From positions 50,571-114,570 of the forward strand of contig JAJQGO010000026.1 of NCBI GenBank assembly GCA_021200415.1: a DNA stretch of 64,000 nucleotides, read 5' to 3'. A model generated the notes under the pieces. The model saw only the letters and a list, made by a program, of their open reading frames with translations. It made no database searches and was not told the origin of the DNA. This DNA is from Ruminococcus sp. GTDB lineage: Bacteria > Bacillota > Clostridia > Oscillospirales > Ruminococcaceae. Below, piece by piece: positions 28,089 through 38,463 of the stretch (position 1 is the first letter of the stretch; each line of letters starts with the position of its first letter). A program made the position numbers and the translations under genes.

Positions 28089-29929
28089 TTATTTCCACTG
28101 CCTTTTTTCGCATTCTTATTAGTATTTTTATTTGCCGGAAAGTCCTCCACGAGACATTTCGGCGATGTGCCGATGAGATCCCTCCTGCCCGCTTTTTTCA
28201 GGGCTTCGAGAACAATCTCCCTGTTCTTCGGGAGATAATATTGCAGAAGCGCCCTCTGCATTGCCTTTTCATGGGGAGTTTTCGGAACATACACCTTTTC
28301 CATCGTATAGGGGTCAAGCTCCGTGTAAAACATACAGGTTGAAATCGTACCCGGCGTGGGATAGAAATCCTGAACCTGTTCGGGACGTATCTTGTTCTCC
28401 TTGAGGAAAACCGCCAGATCCACAGCCTCCTTCAGGGTGCTTCCCGGATGGGAGGACATAAGATACGGCACGAGATACTGTTCCTTGCCGATGCCTTTTG
28501 TGATTTCGTAGAAGCGCTTCTGGAACGCCTTGTACGCCTCAATGTGAGGCTTGCCCATTTTATCGAGAACTGCCGCTGAGCAATGCTCGGGGGCAACCTT
28601 GAGCTGTCCGCTTACGTGGTATTTTATCAGCTCACGCATGAACTCGTCGTTTTCGTCCTTCATGAGGTAATCGTAGCGGATTCCCGAGCGTATGAAAACT
28701 CGCTTGACGCCCTTGACCTTACGGAGCTTACGCAGCATTGCGAGATATTCCGTATGGTCGGCTTTGAGGGCAGGACAGGGCTTCGGAGCAAGACATTTCT
28801 TCCCCATGCAAAGTCCCTTGGAGAGCTGCTTTTCGCAGGAGGGATGCCTGAAATTTGCCGTAGGTCCTCCCACATCGTGAATATAGCCCTTGAAATCGGG
28901 CATTTTTGTGATTTTTTCGGCTTCACGGAGAACGGATTCCTCGCTTCGGCAGGTAACTCTTCTGCCCTGATGAAGGGCGATTGAACAGAAATTGCAGTAC
29001 CCGAAGCAGCCCCTGTTGTGGGTTATGGAAAAGCGAACCTCCTCGATTCCGGGAACTCCCCCAAGCTTCTCGTAGGAGGGGTGATACGTCCGCATATAGG
29101 GCAATTCGTATATTTTGTCAAGCTCCTCCGTTGTAAGGCTGAGGGCAGGGGGATTCTGCACCAGCATCATTTTTCCGTGACGCTGAATTATAGTTTTTCC
29201 GTACACCTCGTCCTGCCAGTCGTACTGAATTTTAGTTGCCTTTGCGTATTCGGGCTTGCTTGCGCACACCTGTTCAAAGGAGGGGCACTGTGCTGCCCCG
29301 AGAGGAGTATTTATCGGCTCGGTCATATAGCACGTTCCGCGTATATCGTGGATTTCACCGATTTTTTCACCTGCCGCAAGCCGCCCCGTAAGCTCGGTTA
29401 TCTGATGCTCGCCCATGCCGTACATGAGCAAATCCGCTCCGCTGTCCACAAGGATAGACGGGCGAACGGCATCGTCCCAGTAATCATAATGAGCAAAGCG
29501 GCGGAGGGATGCCTCCAGACCGCCTATTGCAATGGGAACATCACCGAAAATTTCCCGAAGCCTCCTGCAATAGACTATAACGGCTCTGTCGGGACGCCTG
29601 CCAGCCTTTCCTCCGGGAGTATAAGCGTCATCTGATCTTTTTCTCTTTGCGGCAGTATAATGAGCCACCATAGAATCTATATTTCCCGAGGTCACAAGGA
29701 ATGCGTATTTCGGTCTGCCGAAGCGTTTAAAGTCCTTATCACCATGCCAGTCCGGCTGTGAGATTATCCCGACCGTGTATCCAAGGGACTCAATAAGCCG
29801 TGTTACAATGGCAGCCCCAAAGCTCGGGTGATCCACATAGGCATCGCCCGTTATATAGATGAAGTCGAACTGCTCTATATGCAGCTCGTCCATTTCCTGT
29901 TTTGTTGTAGGTAAAAAGCCCTCGTACAT
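28022..29929 (-). CDS. YgiQ family radical SAM protein
   Basis: FLPTTKQEMDELHIEQFDFIYITGDAYVDHPSFG; ITHNRGCFGYCNFCSIALHQGR radical SAM motif. Confidence 0.92.
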   Translation of the reverse strand: MYEGFLPTTKQEMDELHIEQFDFIYITGDAYVDHPSFGAAIVTRLIESLGYTVGIISQPDWHGDKDFKRFGRPKYAFLVTSGNIDSMVAHYTAAKRKRSDDAYTPGGKAGRRPDRAVIVYCRRLREIFGDVPIAIGGLEASLRRFAHYDYWDDAVRPSILVDSGADLLMYGMGEHQITELTGRLAAGEKIGEIHDIRGTCYMTEPINTPLGAAQCPSFEQVCASKPEYAKATKIQYDWQDEVYGKTIIQRHGKMMLVQNPPALSLTTEELDKIYELPYMRTYHPSYEKLGGVPGIEEVRFSITHNRGCFGYCNFCSIALHQGRRVTCRSEESVLREAEKITKMPDFKGYIHDVGGPTANFRHPSCEKQLSKGLCMGKKCLAPKPCPALKADHTEYLAMLRKLRKVKGVKRVFIRSGIRYDYLMKDENDEFMRELIKYHVSGQLKVAPEHCSAAVLDKMGKPHIEAYKAFQKRFYEITKGIGKEQYLVPYLMSSHPGSTLKEAVDLAVFLKENKIRPEQVQDFYPTPGTISTCMFYTELDPYTMEKVYVPKTPHEKAMQRALLQYYLPKNREIVLEALKKAGRRDLIGTSPKCLVEDFPANKNTNKNAKKGSGNKWQSKNQKTGKQTKRGKSQGRG

Positions 29930-29948
29930 TTCTGTTCCTTTCCGCCTG

Positions 29949-32552
29949 TTACTCGCTCTTCATTCTTGCTCTGCGCTCGTCAAGCTGCATTCTCGACATC
30001 AGCACCTTACGTGGCTTTGCTCCCTCGCTTGGCCCGATTACGCCCATTTCCTCAAGCTCGTCCATAATTCTTGCGGCTCTTGCGTATCCCAGCTTGAGCT
30101 TTCTCTGGAGCATAGAGGTTGAAAGCTGACCGTTGTCAACGGCGACTGCCATAGCTCTCTCGATATAGTCCTCATCGCTTCCTGCCGCATAGGGGCTTTC
30201 AGCTATGCTGTCCCTGTCGTTTTTCGTTACGGGAACAAGGCTTTCCACAGCCTGAATTATCTCTTCGTCATAATCGCCTTGAACCTGCTCCTTGATAAAT
30301 TTAATTGTTTTGTCAATATCACTGCTTGAGGCAAAGCAGCCCTGAACTCTCACAGGCTTGTTCGTGCCGATAGGCATATAGAGCATATCGCCGTTGCCGA
30401 GAAGCTTATCCGCTCCTGCCTGATCTATAATAGTGCGCGAATCCACCTGCGACATAACGGAAAGGGCGATTCTGCTGGGGATATTCGCCTTGATAAGACC
30501 TGTAATTACATCGGTTGTCGGACGCTGTGTAGCAACGACAAGATGCATTCCCGCAGCACGTCCCATCTGCGCAAGGCGGCAGATAGAATCCTCAACCTCC
30601 TTGCCTGCCACAAGCATCATATCGGCAAGCTCGTCAATAAATATTACAATCTGAGGGATTTTTTCAACCTCCTCATTTGTTTCAGCAAGCTCGTTGTAGG
30701 ACTTTATATCGTTAGCTCCGTCCTCCGCGAACATCTGATACCTGCGCATCATCTCGTTGACCGCCCAGTTCAAGGCTCCGGCAGCCTTCTTGCTGTCGGT
30801 GACAATGGGAATGAGAAGATGGGGTATTCCGTCAAATGTTTTAAACTCAACGATTTTCGGGTCAATGAGAATCAGCTTTACCTCATCGGGAGTTGCGTTG
30901 TAGAGGATACTCATAATTATCGAACGTGTGCAGACGGACTTACCCGAGCCTGTAGTACCTGCAATAATAACGTGGGGCATTTTCGCAACGTCGCCCAGAA
31001 TGACATTTCCTGCAATATCCTTACCGACCGCAAAGGTGAGCTTGCTCTTTGTGCTGCGGAATTCGGGGGACGCAAGAATTTCCCTCAGAGTAACCATATC
31101 TCTTTTTGCGTTGGGGACTTCGATTCCTACGGCGGCTTTGCCCGGCACAGGAGCTTCAATGCGGACTCCCGATGCCGCGAGATTCAGCGCTATGTCATCC
31201 TCAAGTCCCTTTATTTTGGAAACCTTGACGCCTGCCCCCGGCTGAAGCTCATAGCGTGTAATGGATGGTCCTCGGCAGATGTTACATATGCGAACGGTTA
31301 CACCGAAGCTTTTGAGTGTGTTGACTATTTTCTCAGCCTTCTCATGCATTTCGGCGGAGGCTTCCTCAGAATTTAATCTATTATCGGGAGGTGTCAGAAA
31401 ATCAAGGGACGGCAGCTTATACTGGGGCTTCGGAGCTTCCTCCACAATGGCAGGCGGCTCGTAGTATTCGCTTGGGAAATCCCCCTGCTTCTGTGCCGAA
31501 TCGGCAGCCTGAGATATAAGCACATCAAGCGCCTCCACGGGCGGCTGCGGCTCGCCGTTTTCGTCAAGGAAAATCTCCTCCTCGGCAGCCTTCGGAGCTT
31601 TGCCTTTATCGGAGCCTTCGGTTTTCCCGCTTTCGGCGGCGGCATTTACGTTATCTGTCGGCAACGGCACATCAAACAGAAAGTCACGTTCCTCTGTGTC
31701 GTCCTCCTTTGAACGTGAGGCTGCGGATTTCCTTGTATTTTTCTTGTTGACAAGATCAATTGCCTCCATATCGGCTTCAAAGTCCTTTTTCTCCTCATCG
31801 TCGTCAAAGGCGTCCTCAAAATCGCCGCCTGTAATGACGTTTTTCAAGCCGATAATGCATTTCCAGATAAACCTGAACGGTCGGCTGAGAAGCTCAAGAA
31901 ATTCAATAAGTCCCTTTCCCGAAAGGAGCATGACGAACACGAAAAACAAAATGACAATTATTATCTGCGTTCCTGTTTTCCCGAATATTTTCAGCAGCGG
32001 CAGTGAAATTAAAAGGCTTGCGACGCCGCCGCCCTTCAGCTGCTTGCCTGCCCTGTAGAGAGCCGTAACGTTGGAGAAGAAGCCGCTGCCGGGGATTTTC
32101 CCGACACCGAAAATCTGTATAACCGAGCTGATGAGAAACGTTAAGGCTACTCCCCAGCCTGCACGTCCCGAAACGCATTCCTGACTTTTTTCCAATCCGA
32201 TAAGAACGGCTGTGTAGATAAAAACAACCGGAACGAAAAATACTGAAATTCCGAATACTCCCAAAAGGAAATTATGTATTGCGTTCCAGCCGGCAGTTCC
32301 CTCGATAACCGCCATGAGGAATATGAGGATTCCCAGCGCAAACAAAATTATCGACCAGAACTGATTTTTTCTGTTTTTGCCATGACCCTTTTCCTCGGTT
32401 TTTTTCTCCTTGGGAGAGCTTTTCACCGAGTCCTCCTGACCCGATGAAGCGCTCTTTTTTGAAGCCGTGCTTTTCTTTTTTGTCCCCTCTGATTTGCCTG
32501 CGGACGACTTTCCCGAAGCCGCAGTTTTCTTTTTCTTGGTGCTTTCTGCCAT
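29949..32552 (-). CDS. ftsK: DNA translocase FtsK/SpoIIIE
   Basis: N-terminal TM helices, Walker A IIAGTTGSGKSVCTRSIIMS, ATQRPTTDVITGLIKANIPSRIA, C-terminal gamma winged-helix domain; likely start MAESTKKKK. Confidence 0.93.
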   Translation of the reverse strand: MAESTKKKKTAASGKSSAGKSEGTKKKSTASKKSASSGQEDSVKSSPKEKKTEEKGHGKNRKNQFWSIILFALGILIFLMAVIEGTAGWNAIHNFLLGVFGISVFFVPVVFIYTAVLIGLEKSQECVSGRAGWGVALTFLISSVIQIFGVGKIPGSGFFSNVTALYRAGKQLKGGGVASLLISLPLLKIFGKTGTQIIIVILFFVFVMLLSGKGLIEFLELLSRPFRFIWKCIIGLKNVITGGDFEDAFDDDEEKKDFEADMEAIDLVNKKNTRKSAASRSKEDDTEERDFLFDVPLPTDNVNAAAESGKTEGSDKGKAPKAAEEEIFLDENGEPQPPVEALDVLISQAADSAQKQGDFPSEYYEPPAIVEEAPKPQYKLPSLDFLTPPDNRLNSEEASAEMHEKAEKIVNTLKSFGVTVRICNICRGPSITRYELQPGAGVKVSKIKGLEDDIALNLAASGVRIEAPVPGKAAVGIEVPNAKRDMVTLREILASPEFRSTKSKLTFAVGKDIAGNVILGDVAKMPHVIIAGTTGSGKSVCTRSIIMSILYNATPDEVKLILIDPKIVEFKTFDGIPHLLIPIVTDSKKAAGALNWAVNEMMRRYQMFAEDGANDIKSYNELAETNEEVEKIPQIVIFIDELADMMLVAGKEVEDSICRLAQMGRAAGMHLVVATQRPTTDVITGLIKANIPSRIALSVMSQVDSRTIIDQAGADKLLGNGDMLYMPIGTNKPVRVQGCFASSSDIDKTIKFIKEQVQGDYDEEIIQAVESLVPVTKNDRDSIAESPYAAGSDEDYIERAMAVAVDNGQLSTSMLQRKLKLGYARAARIMDELEEMGVIGPSEGAKPRKVLMSRMQLDERRARMKSE

Positions 32553-32595
32553 TGATTCTCCTCCTGAGCATGACCTATATCTTTTAATATATATA

Positions 32596-33303
32596 TCACA
32601 TATATCTTTTTTCGCTGTTTTCAATCATATCGTAAAGACACTGCATAGCGTCGCTAAGACCTCCCAGCTCGTCAATAAGTCCAAGCTCGACTGCCCTTTC
32701 TCCCTCAACAACGCTGCCCACGTCCATCGTCAGCTCCTCCGTATTCATCATAAGGCTGCGGAAGGTTTCCTCCCTGATATTGCTGTTTTTCAGAACGAAG
32801 TTAATTATTCTGTCCTGCATTTTATCGAAATACGAAAGAGTCTGAGGTACTCCCAAAACCGTACCGTTCATGCGCACAGGATGAATAGTCATGGACGCGG
32901 ATGGAACTATAAACGAATATTTCGCGCTGACGGCAAGCGGAACTCCGATTGAATGGCCGCCTCCCACAACAAGTGAAACGGTAGGCGTTTTCATTCCCGC
33001 AATCAGCTCCGCAATCGCAAGTCCCGCTTCGACATCTCCGCCGACGGTATTGAGGATAATCATAAGCCCCTCAACGCTTCTGTCCTGCTCGATTGCCACA
33101 AGCGCGGGAATTATATGCTCGTATTTTGTAGTCTTATGCTGCTCGGCAAGGACGTAATGCCCCTCAATCTGACCGATAACCGTCAGACAGTGTATGAGAT
33201 GCTTTGCGTTCTGAGAAACAGTTTTCCCCAGCTTCTCGGCAAGCTCAGCTTCATCGAGAGCCTCATCCTTTTGATTTTCAGTATCTTTATTTTCGCTGCA
33301 CAT
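32596..33303 (-). CDS. ClpP-family serine protease (TepA-like)
   Basis: [58 protein letters not shown]; likely start [10 protein letters not shown]. Confidence 0.82.
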   Translation of the reverse strand: MCSENKDTENQKDEALDEAELAEKLGKTVSQNAKHLIHCLTVIGQIEGHYVLAEQHKTTKYEHIIPALVAIEQDRSVEGLMIILNTVGGDVEAGLAIAELIAGMKTPTVSLVVGGGHSIGVPLAVSAKYSFIVPSASMTIHPVRMNGTVLGVPQTLSYFDKMQDRIINFVLKNSNIREETFRSLMMNTEELTMDVGSVVEGERAVELGLIDELGGLSDAMQCLYDMIENSEKRYM

Positions 33304-33606
33304 TGAATATACCCTCCCTGAAATATCGCCGCACATCAGCTTATGCGCGGTATAGCATAGTTATTTTGCCCTGTTCCGGAGAGAATATACATATTTTATT
33401 ATAGCCTCTTTTCATTGCAAAGTCAACTGCTGTCGAGTAAAAGTCAAGTAAAAACAGCTTTTTTGTGTGATATATAGAAATCTATATTTTCATATTCTTT
33501 TTCTATATTTTACACAATCTTGTTATATTGTTATAATTAAAATGATAAATTATAGGCATTTTCTGCCTGTACTGTATATAATATGTCCCGAAGGGAGTTT
33601 TTCATA

Positions 33607-35037
33607 ATGAGAAAATTTGACACAAAGGTTCAATATCATAAATACAAGGTTCTCAGGGAGGTCGCCCGTCAGGCATGGGACGATACTCTCCTCCAGAATC
33701 TTTTCAGGATACCAAAGCTTATTATCCCCGGTCCTAAGCCTACTATGCGCTGCTGCATCTACAAGGAACGGGCAATTCTTCAGGAGCGTGTGAAGCTCGC
33801 AATCGGCGGCGACCAGACCAATCCCAACGTAATCGAGGTTATCGATATTGCCTGCGACGAATGTCCTATGGGCGGCTATCAGGTTTCCGAAGCGTGCCGC
33901 GGCTGTATGGCTCACCGCTGCGAGGACGTCTGCCGAAAGGGAGCTATCACCTTTGACAGTCAGCAGAAGGCTCACATCGACAAAACAAAATGCGTCGAAT
34001 GCGGACAATGCGCCAAGGTATGCCCCTTCAACGCCATCGTAAACCATATACGTCCTTGCATTAACGCCTGCAAAATCAAGGCTATCTCCATCGCCGAGGA
34101 TCAGTACGCTCAGATTGACAACGACAAATGCATCTCCTGCGGAGCGTGCGTTTACACCTGCCCATTCGGAGCAATTCAGGATAAATCTTTTATTCTGGAC
34201 GTCATCAGCCTCATAAAGGGCAGCTCGGATAATCAGGAATACAAGGTCTATGCCGTTGTCGCCCCCGCAATCGCAAGTCAGTTCCGCTACGCAAAGCTCG
34301 GACAGGTCATAACCGGCATTAAAAAGCTCGGCTTCTTCACCGTTGTCGAAGCCGCGCTGGGAGCTGATATGGTGGCTTATTCCGAGGCGGAGGAGCTTGC
34401 GGAAAAGGGCTTCCTCACAAGCTCATGCTGCCCTGCCTTTGTTAAATATGCTCAGTCCTTCCCCAACATCAAGGACAAGGTATCAACAAATCTTTCACCT
34501 GCCGCCTCCATTTCCAAATACATAAAGGATAACAATCCCGGCTCAAAGGTGGTATTTATCGGTCCATGCACAGCAAAGAAAATGGAGTTCCAGAAGGAAT
34601 CCGTCCGCCCCTATATCGACAGCGTTATTACCTTTGAAGAGCTTCAGGCTCTCTTCGACAGCCGTGACATCGACATTACGGCTCTGGAGGAATCGGAGCT
34701 TGACACAGCTTCGTATTACGGAAGAATCTTCGCCCGCTGCGGCGGTCTCAGCGATGCCGTCGCACAGGCGCTCAAGGAACAGGGCAACGAGGACTTCCAG
34801 CTGAATCCGCTTGTCTGCGACGGAATTTCAGAATGCCGCTCAGCTCTTATGAGAGCTGATAAGAAGGTGCTGAAAAACAACTTCATTGAGGGCATGGCGT
34901 GTACCGGAGGCTGCGTTGGCGGCGCAGGCTGCCTCACCCACAGCGAAAGAAACCGTATCGACGTGGACAAGCACGGCTCTCTCGCCCACAACAAGACTAT
35001 TACAGACGCGCTGAATATTACAGATGGGGAGATTTAA
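33607..35037 (+). CDS. [FeFe] hydrogenase catalytic-domain protein with [4Fe-4S] ferredoxin domains (Group-B-like)
   Basis: Two CxxCxxCxxxC-type ferredoxin motifs plus additional Cys cluster; H-cluster motifs TSSCCPAFVKY, GPCTAKKMEF, EGMACTGGCVGGAGCLTH. Confidence 0.88.
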   Translation: MRKFDTKVQYHKYKVLREVARQAWDDTLLQNLFRIPKLIIPGPKPTMRCCIYKERAILQERVKLAIGGDQTNPNVIEVIDIACDECPMGGYQVSEACRGCMAHRCEDVCRKGAITFDSQQKAHIDKTKCVECGQCAKVCPFNAIVNHIRPCINACKIKAISIAEDQYAQIDNDKCISCGACVYTCPFGAIQDKSFILDVISLIKGSSDNQEYKVYAVVAPAIASQFRYAKLGQVITGIKKLGFFTVVEAALGADMVAYSEAEELAEKGFLTSSCCPAFVKYAQSFPNIKDKVSTNLSPAASISKYIKDNNPGSKVVFIGPCTAKKMEFQKESVRPYIDSVITFEELQALFDSRDIDITALEESELDTASYYGRIFARCGGLSDAVAQALKEQGNEDFQLNPLVCDGISECRSALMRADKKVLKNNFIEGMACTGGCVGGAGCLTHSERNRIDVDKHGSLAHNKTITDALNITDGEI

Positions 35038-35041
35038 CATC

Positions 35042-36325
35042 ATGAAACCAAATGAGCTTATAGAAAAAATCAGCGGAGGAGAGCTTGATTCTCAGCTGGA
35101 GCTTCTCTACGGCAGCTCCCCTGCCGACCTTGAATCTCAGCGAAGCAGATATATAGCGGCAGTCAGAGAGTTTATGAGAATCTATCCCGAACGTGACGAT
35201 GTGCATATTTTTTCGGCTTCGGGCAGAACCGAAATAGGCGGAAATCATACCGACCACCAGCACGGCTGCGTTCTTGCGGCAGCTGTAAATCTGGACGTAA
35301 TCGCAGTCGTTTCCTTTCACCGTGACGGCGTTATTCGTCTGAAATCATCGGGTCACAAGCAGAATCACGTGGATCTGTCCGACCTGAACGCCAAGCCGTG
35401 GGAAAAAGGAACCTCCAACGCCATGATTCGCGGAATTGCCGCAAAATTTGCGGAAATGGGCGTTAAAATGGACGGCTTCGACGCATATACAACCTCGGAC
35501 GTTCTCGGCGGCAGCGGACTTTCATCGTCGGCGGCATTTGAGGTTCTCGTGGGAACTGTCATCGACAAGCACTACAACGAGGGCAGGGCAGGAGCTGTTG
35601 AAATCGCGAAAATAGGTCAGTTTGCCGAAAACGTCTACTTCGGCAAGGGCAGCGGACTTATGGATCAGATGGTAAGCTCTGTGGGCGGATTCGTCTTTAT
35701 TGATTTTCACGATACGGAAAATCCCGTAATTCACAGGCACAGCTTCGATTTCGGCAGGGCAGGCTACAGCCTCTGCATTACCGACACAAAGGGAAGTCAT
35801 TCCGACCTTACGGAGGATTATGTCGCCGTCCCCACCGAAATGAAAAGCGTTGCTCAGCAATTCGGGAAGGAGTTTCTGCGCGATGTCAGCGAGGAGGAGT
35901 TTTACTCCGCTTTGCCGAAGCTCCGTGAAAAATGCTCGGATCGGGCAATTCTCAGAGCAGCCCACTTCTTCGGTGAAAACAGAAGAGCCGCGCAGGAGGC
36001 TGAGGCTCTTTCGGCAGGCGATATTGACAGGTTCCTTGAAATCGTGCGCTGCTCGGGGGATTCCTCCGCAAGCCTCCTCCAGAATCTCTATTCCGTCCGC
36101 AAGCCGACTAATCAGGAAATCCCCCTTGCCATAATGATGAGCAAGCGCATTCTCGGAGGGCGCGGAGCTGTGAGAGTTCACGGGGGCGGCTTCGCAGGTA
36201 CGATTCAGGCTTTCGTTCCCACGGACACGGCGGAGGAATATTCCCGTGAAATGAACCGCATTTTCGGAGAGGACAGCTGCCATATCCTGAGAATCAGACC
36301 TGTCGGCGGAATTGAAATTGTATGA
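35042..36325 (+). CDS. galK: Galactokinase
   Basis: FSASGRTEIGGNHTDHQHG, GGSGLSSSAAFEVLVG GHMP kinase motif; start MKPNELIEK. Confidence 0.9.
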   Translation: MKPNELIEKISGGELDSQLELLYGSSPADLESQRSRYIAAVREFMRIYPERDDVHIFSASGRTEIGGNHTDHQHGCVLAAAVNLDVIAVVSFHRDGVIRLKSSGHKQNHVDLSDLNAKPWEKGTSNAMIRGIAAKFAEMGVKMDGFDAYTTSDVLGGSGLSSSAAFEVLVGTVIDKHYNEGRAGAVEIAKIGQFAENVYFGKGSGLMDQMVSSVGGFVFIDFHDTENPVIHRHSFDFGRAGYSLCITDTKGSHSDLTEDYVAVPTEMKSVAQQFGKEFLRDVSEEEFYSALPKLREKCSDRAILRAAHFFGENRRAAQEAEALSAGDIDRFLEIVRCSGDSSASLLQNLYSVRKPTNQEIPLAIMMSKRILGGRGAVRVHGGGFAGTIQAFVPTDTAEEYSREMNRIFGEDSCHILRIRPVGGIEIV

Positions 36326-37836
36326 ACGGAGAATGCAGAATGATTTATAAATACGCTCAAAAGCTTATTGATTACGGGCTGGCAAAGTCCCTTATCGCTC
36401 CGGAGGACGTTTTCGTTGTGCGAAATCAGCTCATGGACGCCCTCATGCTCACCGACTGGGTATCCCCTGCGCCCGACGGAGAAATGCCCGATATTGACGA
36501 AATACTTGCACGCCTTACGGATTACGCCTGCGAAAACAATATCATCGGGGACACCACGGCTTCACGAGATTTGTTCGACACGAAGCTTATGGGGATTCTC
36601 ACTCCGATTCCTCACGAGGTTATCGGAAGATTCATCAGCCTCTACAACAGGGAGTCCCCGAAGGCGGCAACCGACTGGTATTACGACTACAACAAAAACG
36701 TCAACTACGTTCGCAGCGGACGTATCGCCAAGGATCTGAAATGGCAGTACGAGTCGGAATACGGCACCCTTGATATTACCATCAACCGCTCCAAGCCGGA
36801 AAAGGATCCCCGTGATATTGCGGCTGCACGCTCGCAGAAAAACGCAGCCTATCCGAAATGTCAGCTCTGCCCCGAAAACGCCGGCTATGCGGGACGTCAG
36901 GATCACCCTGCAAGGCAGAATCTCCGGCCGATTCCAATGACGGTAAACGGCGAGAACTGGCAGCTTCAGTATTCCCCCTACGGCTACTACAACGAGCATT
37001 GCATTGTTTTCAACGAAAAGCACGTCCCAATGAAAATCGACAGCGCAGTCTTCGAAAAGCTGTTTGACGTGATTGATTTTCTCCCCCATTATTTTATCGG
37101 CTCGAATGCCGATTTGCCGATTGTCGGCGGCTCGATTCTCACGCACGAGCATTTTCAGGGGGGAAATTATACCTTCGCTATGGCAAAGGCTCCTGTGGAA
37201 ACGCCGTTCCCGATGGAGAGCTTCCCGGACGTCAGCGCAGGCATTGTTAAATGGCCCATGTCGGTAATTCGTCTGCGCAGCATGAACCGCAGGGAGCTTG
37301 CCGATGCAGGCACGTATATTCTCGACAGGTGGAGAGGCTACAGCGATCCGCAGCTGGGAATTTTTTCGGAAACGGACGGAACTCCCCACAACACGGTAAC
37401 TCCCATTGCACGCATGAACGGCGATTTTTACGAATGCGACATTGTCCTGAGGAACAACCGAACCTCCGATGAGCTGCCCCTTGGTATCTTTCACCCTAAC
37501 CCCTCCCTCCATCACATAAAAAAGGAAAATATCGGACTGATTGAGGTTATGGGGCTTGCCGTTCTTCCGGCAAGGCTTGCTTCGGAGCTTGAAATCCTCA
37601 AAACGGCTATGCTTGAGGGAGCGGAGCTTTCTTCAGATTCCGCAACGGCGGCTCATGCTCCTTGGGCGGAGGATATTCTCAAACGCCACAGGGATTTCTC
37701 CCCCGAAAACGCAGATGAAATACTGCGTCGGGAGGTGGGAGCTGTCTTTGAACAGGTTCTTTGCGACGCGGGCGTCTTTAAGCGTAACGCCGACGGAATG
37801 AATGGATTCAGAAGATTTATCGGGATTCTGAAATAA
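36322..37836 (+). CDS. galT: UDP-glucose--hexose-1-phosphate uridylyltransferase (GalT class II)
   Basis: LCPENAGYAGRQDHPARQNLRPIPMTVNGENWQLQYSPYGYYNEHCIVF; GGSILTHEHFQGG; overlaps galK stop by 4 nt. Confidence 0.92.
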   Translation: MNGECRMIYKYAQKLIDYGLAKSLIAPEDVFVVRNQLMDALMLTDWVSPAPDGEMPDIDEILARLTDYACENNIIGDTTASRDLFDTKLMGILTPIPHEVIGRFISLYNRESPKAATDWYYDYNKNVNYVRSGRIAKDLKWQYESEYGTLDITINRSKPEKDPRDIAAARSQKNAAYPKCQLCPENAGYAGRQDHPARQNLRPIPMTVNGENWQLQYSPYGYYNEHCIVFNEKHVPMKIDSAVFEKLFDVIDFLPHYFIGSNADLPIVGGSILTHEHFQGGNYTFAMAKAPVETPFPMESFPDVSAGIVKWPMSVIRLRSMNRRELADAGTYILDRWRGYSDPQLGIFSETDGTPHNTVTPIARMNGDFYECDIVLRNNRTSDELPLGIFHPNPSLHHIKKENIGLIEVMGLAVLPARLASELEILKTAMLEGAELSSDSATAAHAPWAEDILKRHRDFSPENADEILRREVGAVFEQVLCDAGVFKRNADGMNGFRRFIGILK

Positions 37837-37839
37837 TAT

Positions 37840-37877
37840 AAGGCTGCATCGCAGATTCATGTGCGGTGCAGCCTTTT
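37840..37877 (+). terminator. Terminator after galT
   Basis: AAGGCTGCATCGCA-gattcatg-TGCGGTGCAGCCTTTTT. Confidence 0.85.
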
Positions 37878-37888
37878 TCGGCGGATAT

Positions 37889-38461
37889 TTATTTGTCGTC
37901 CGACACTGAGTAATCGTCAACATGGATAACGGAGTCGTCCTCGGGCGGCTTCTTGCTTCGCAGAAATTCAAGGGCAATGAGGGCAATTCCGCCAACGAGG
38001 AGTATTATTCCCACAGCCTTTACTATAAATGAACCAACATTTACGGGATTCGTGATGAGGAAAAGTCCGCATACAACCAGCAGAACCGATGAAACTGCGG
38101 AGGAAATCCAGCGCTTAGGATTGAGCCTTCTTTTTTCAATTGCGCTGAAAAATCCGTCCACGCCCGACAGGAGAAACAGGATTCCCAGAATAATCGGCAC
38201 GCCGATTCCGACAAACCTCGGGAAAACAATAAGCGCAAAGCCAATGCAAATCTCAACAATCGCCTTTGGAATTGATGTTGCGTACGTTCCCCGTGAGATG
38301 CCCAGAGCCATACTTATGATGCTGTAGATAATCAGCGCGGCTCCCGCAAAGTAGAAGAGTCCCGAAAGAAGCTTCGGCAGAAAGAGTACGAAAATTCCTG
38401 CCACGAGAAGAACGATTCCTTTCACATATGAGTCAATTTTTATTTTTTTCAAAGCTATCAC
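37889..38461 (-). CDS. DUF308 membrane protein (HdeD-like)
   Basis: Six predicted TM helices, GIFVLFLPKLLSGLFYFAGAALIIYSI. Confidence 0.7.
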   Translation of the reverse strand: MIALKKIKIDSYVKGIVLLVAGIFVLFLPKLLSGLFYFAGAALIIYSIISMALGISRGTYATSIPKAIVEICIGFALIVFPRFVGIGVPIILGILFLLSGVDGFFSAIEKRRLNPKRWISSAVSSVLLVVCGLFLITNPVNVGSFIVKAVGIILLVGGIALIALEFLRSKKPPEDDSVIHVDDYSVSDDK

Positions 38462-38463
38462 TC

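Noticed and set aside
30433-31464. Plus-strand ORFs (e.g. 277 aa at 30543) opposite ftsK
   Set aside because: Antisense to a well-supported FtsK coding region; composition consistent with a shadow frame.
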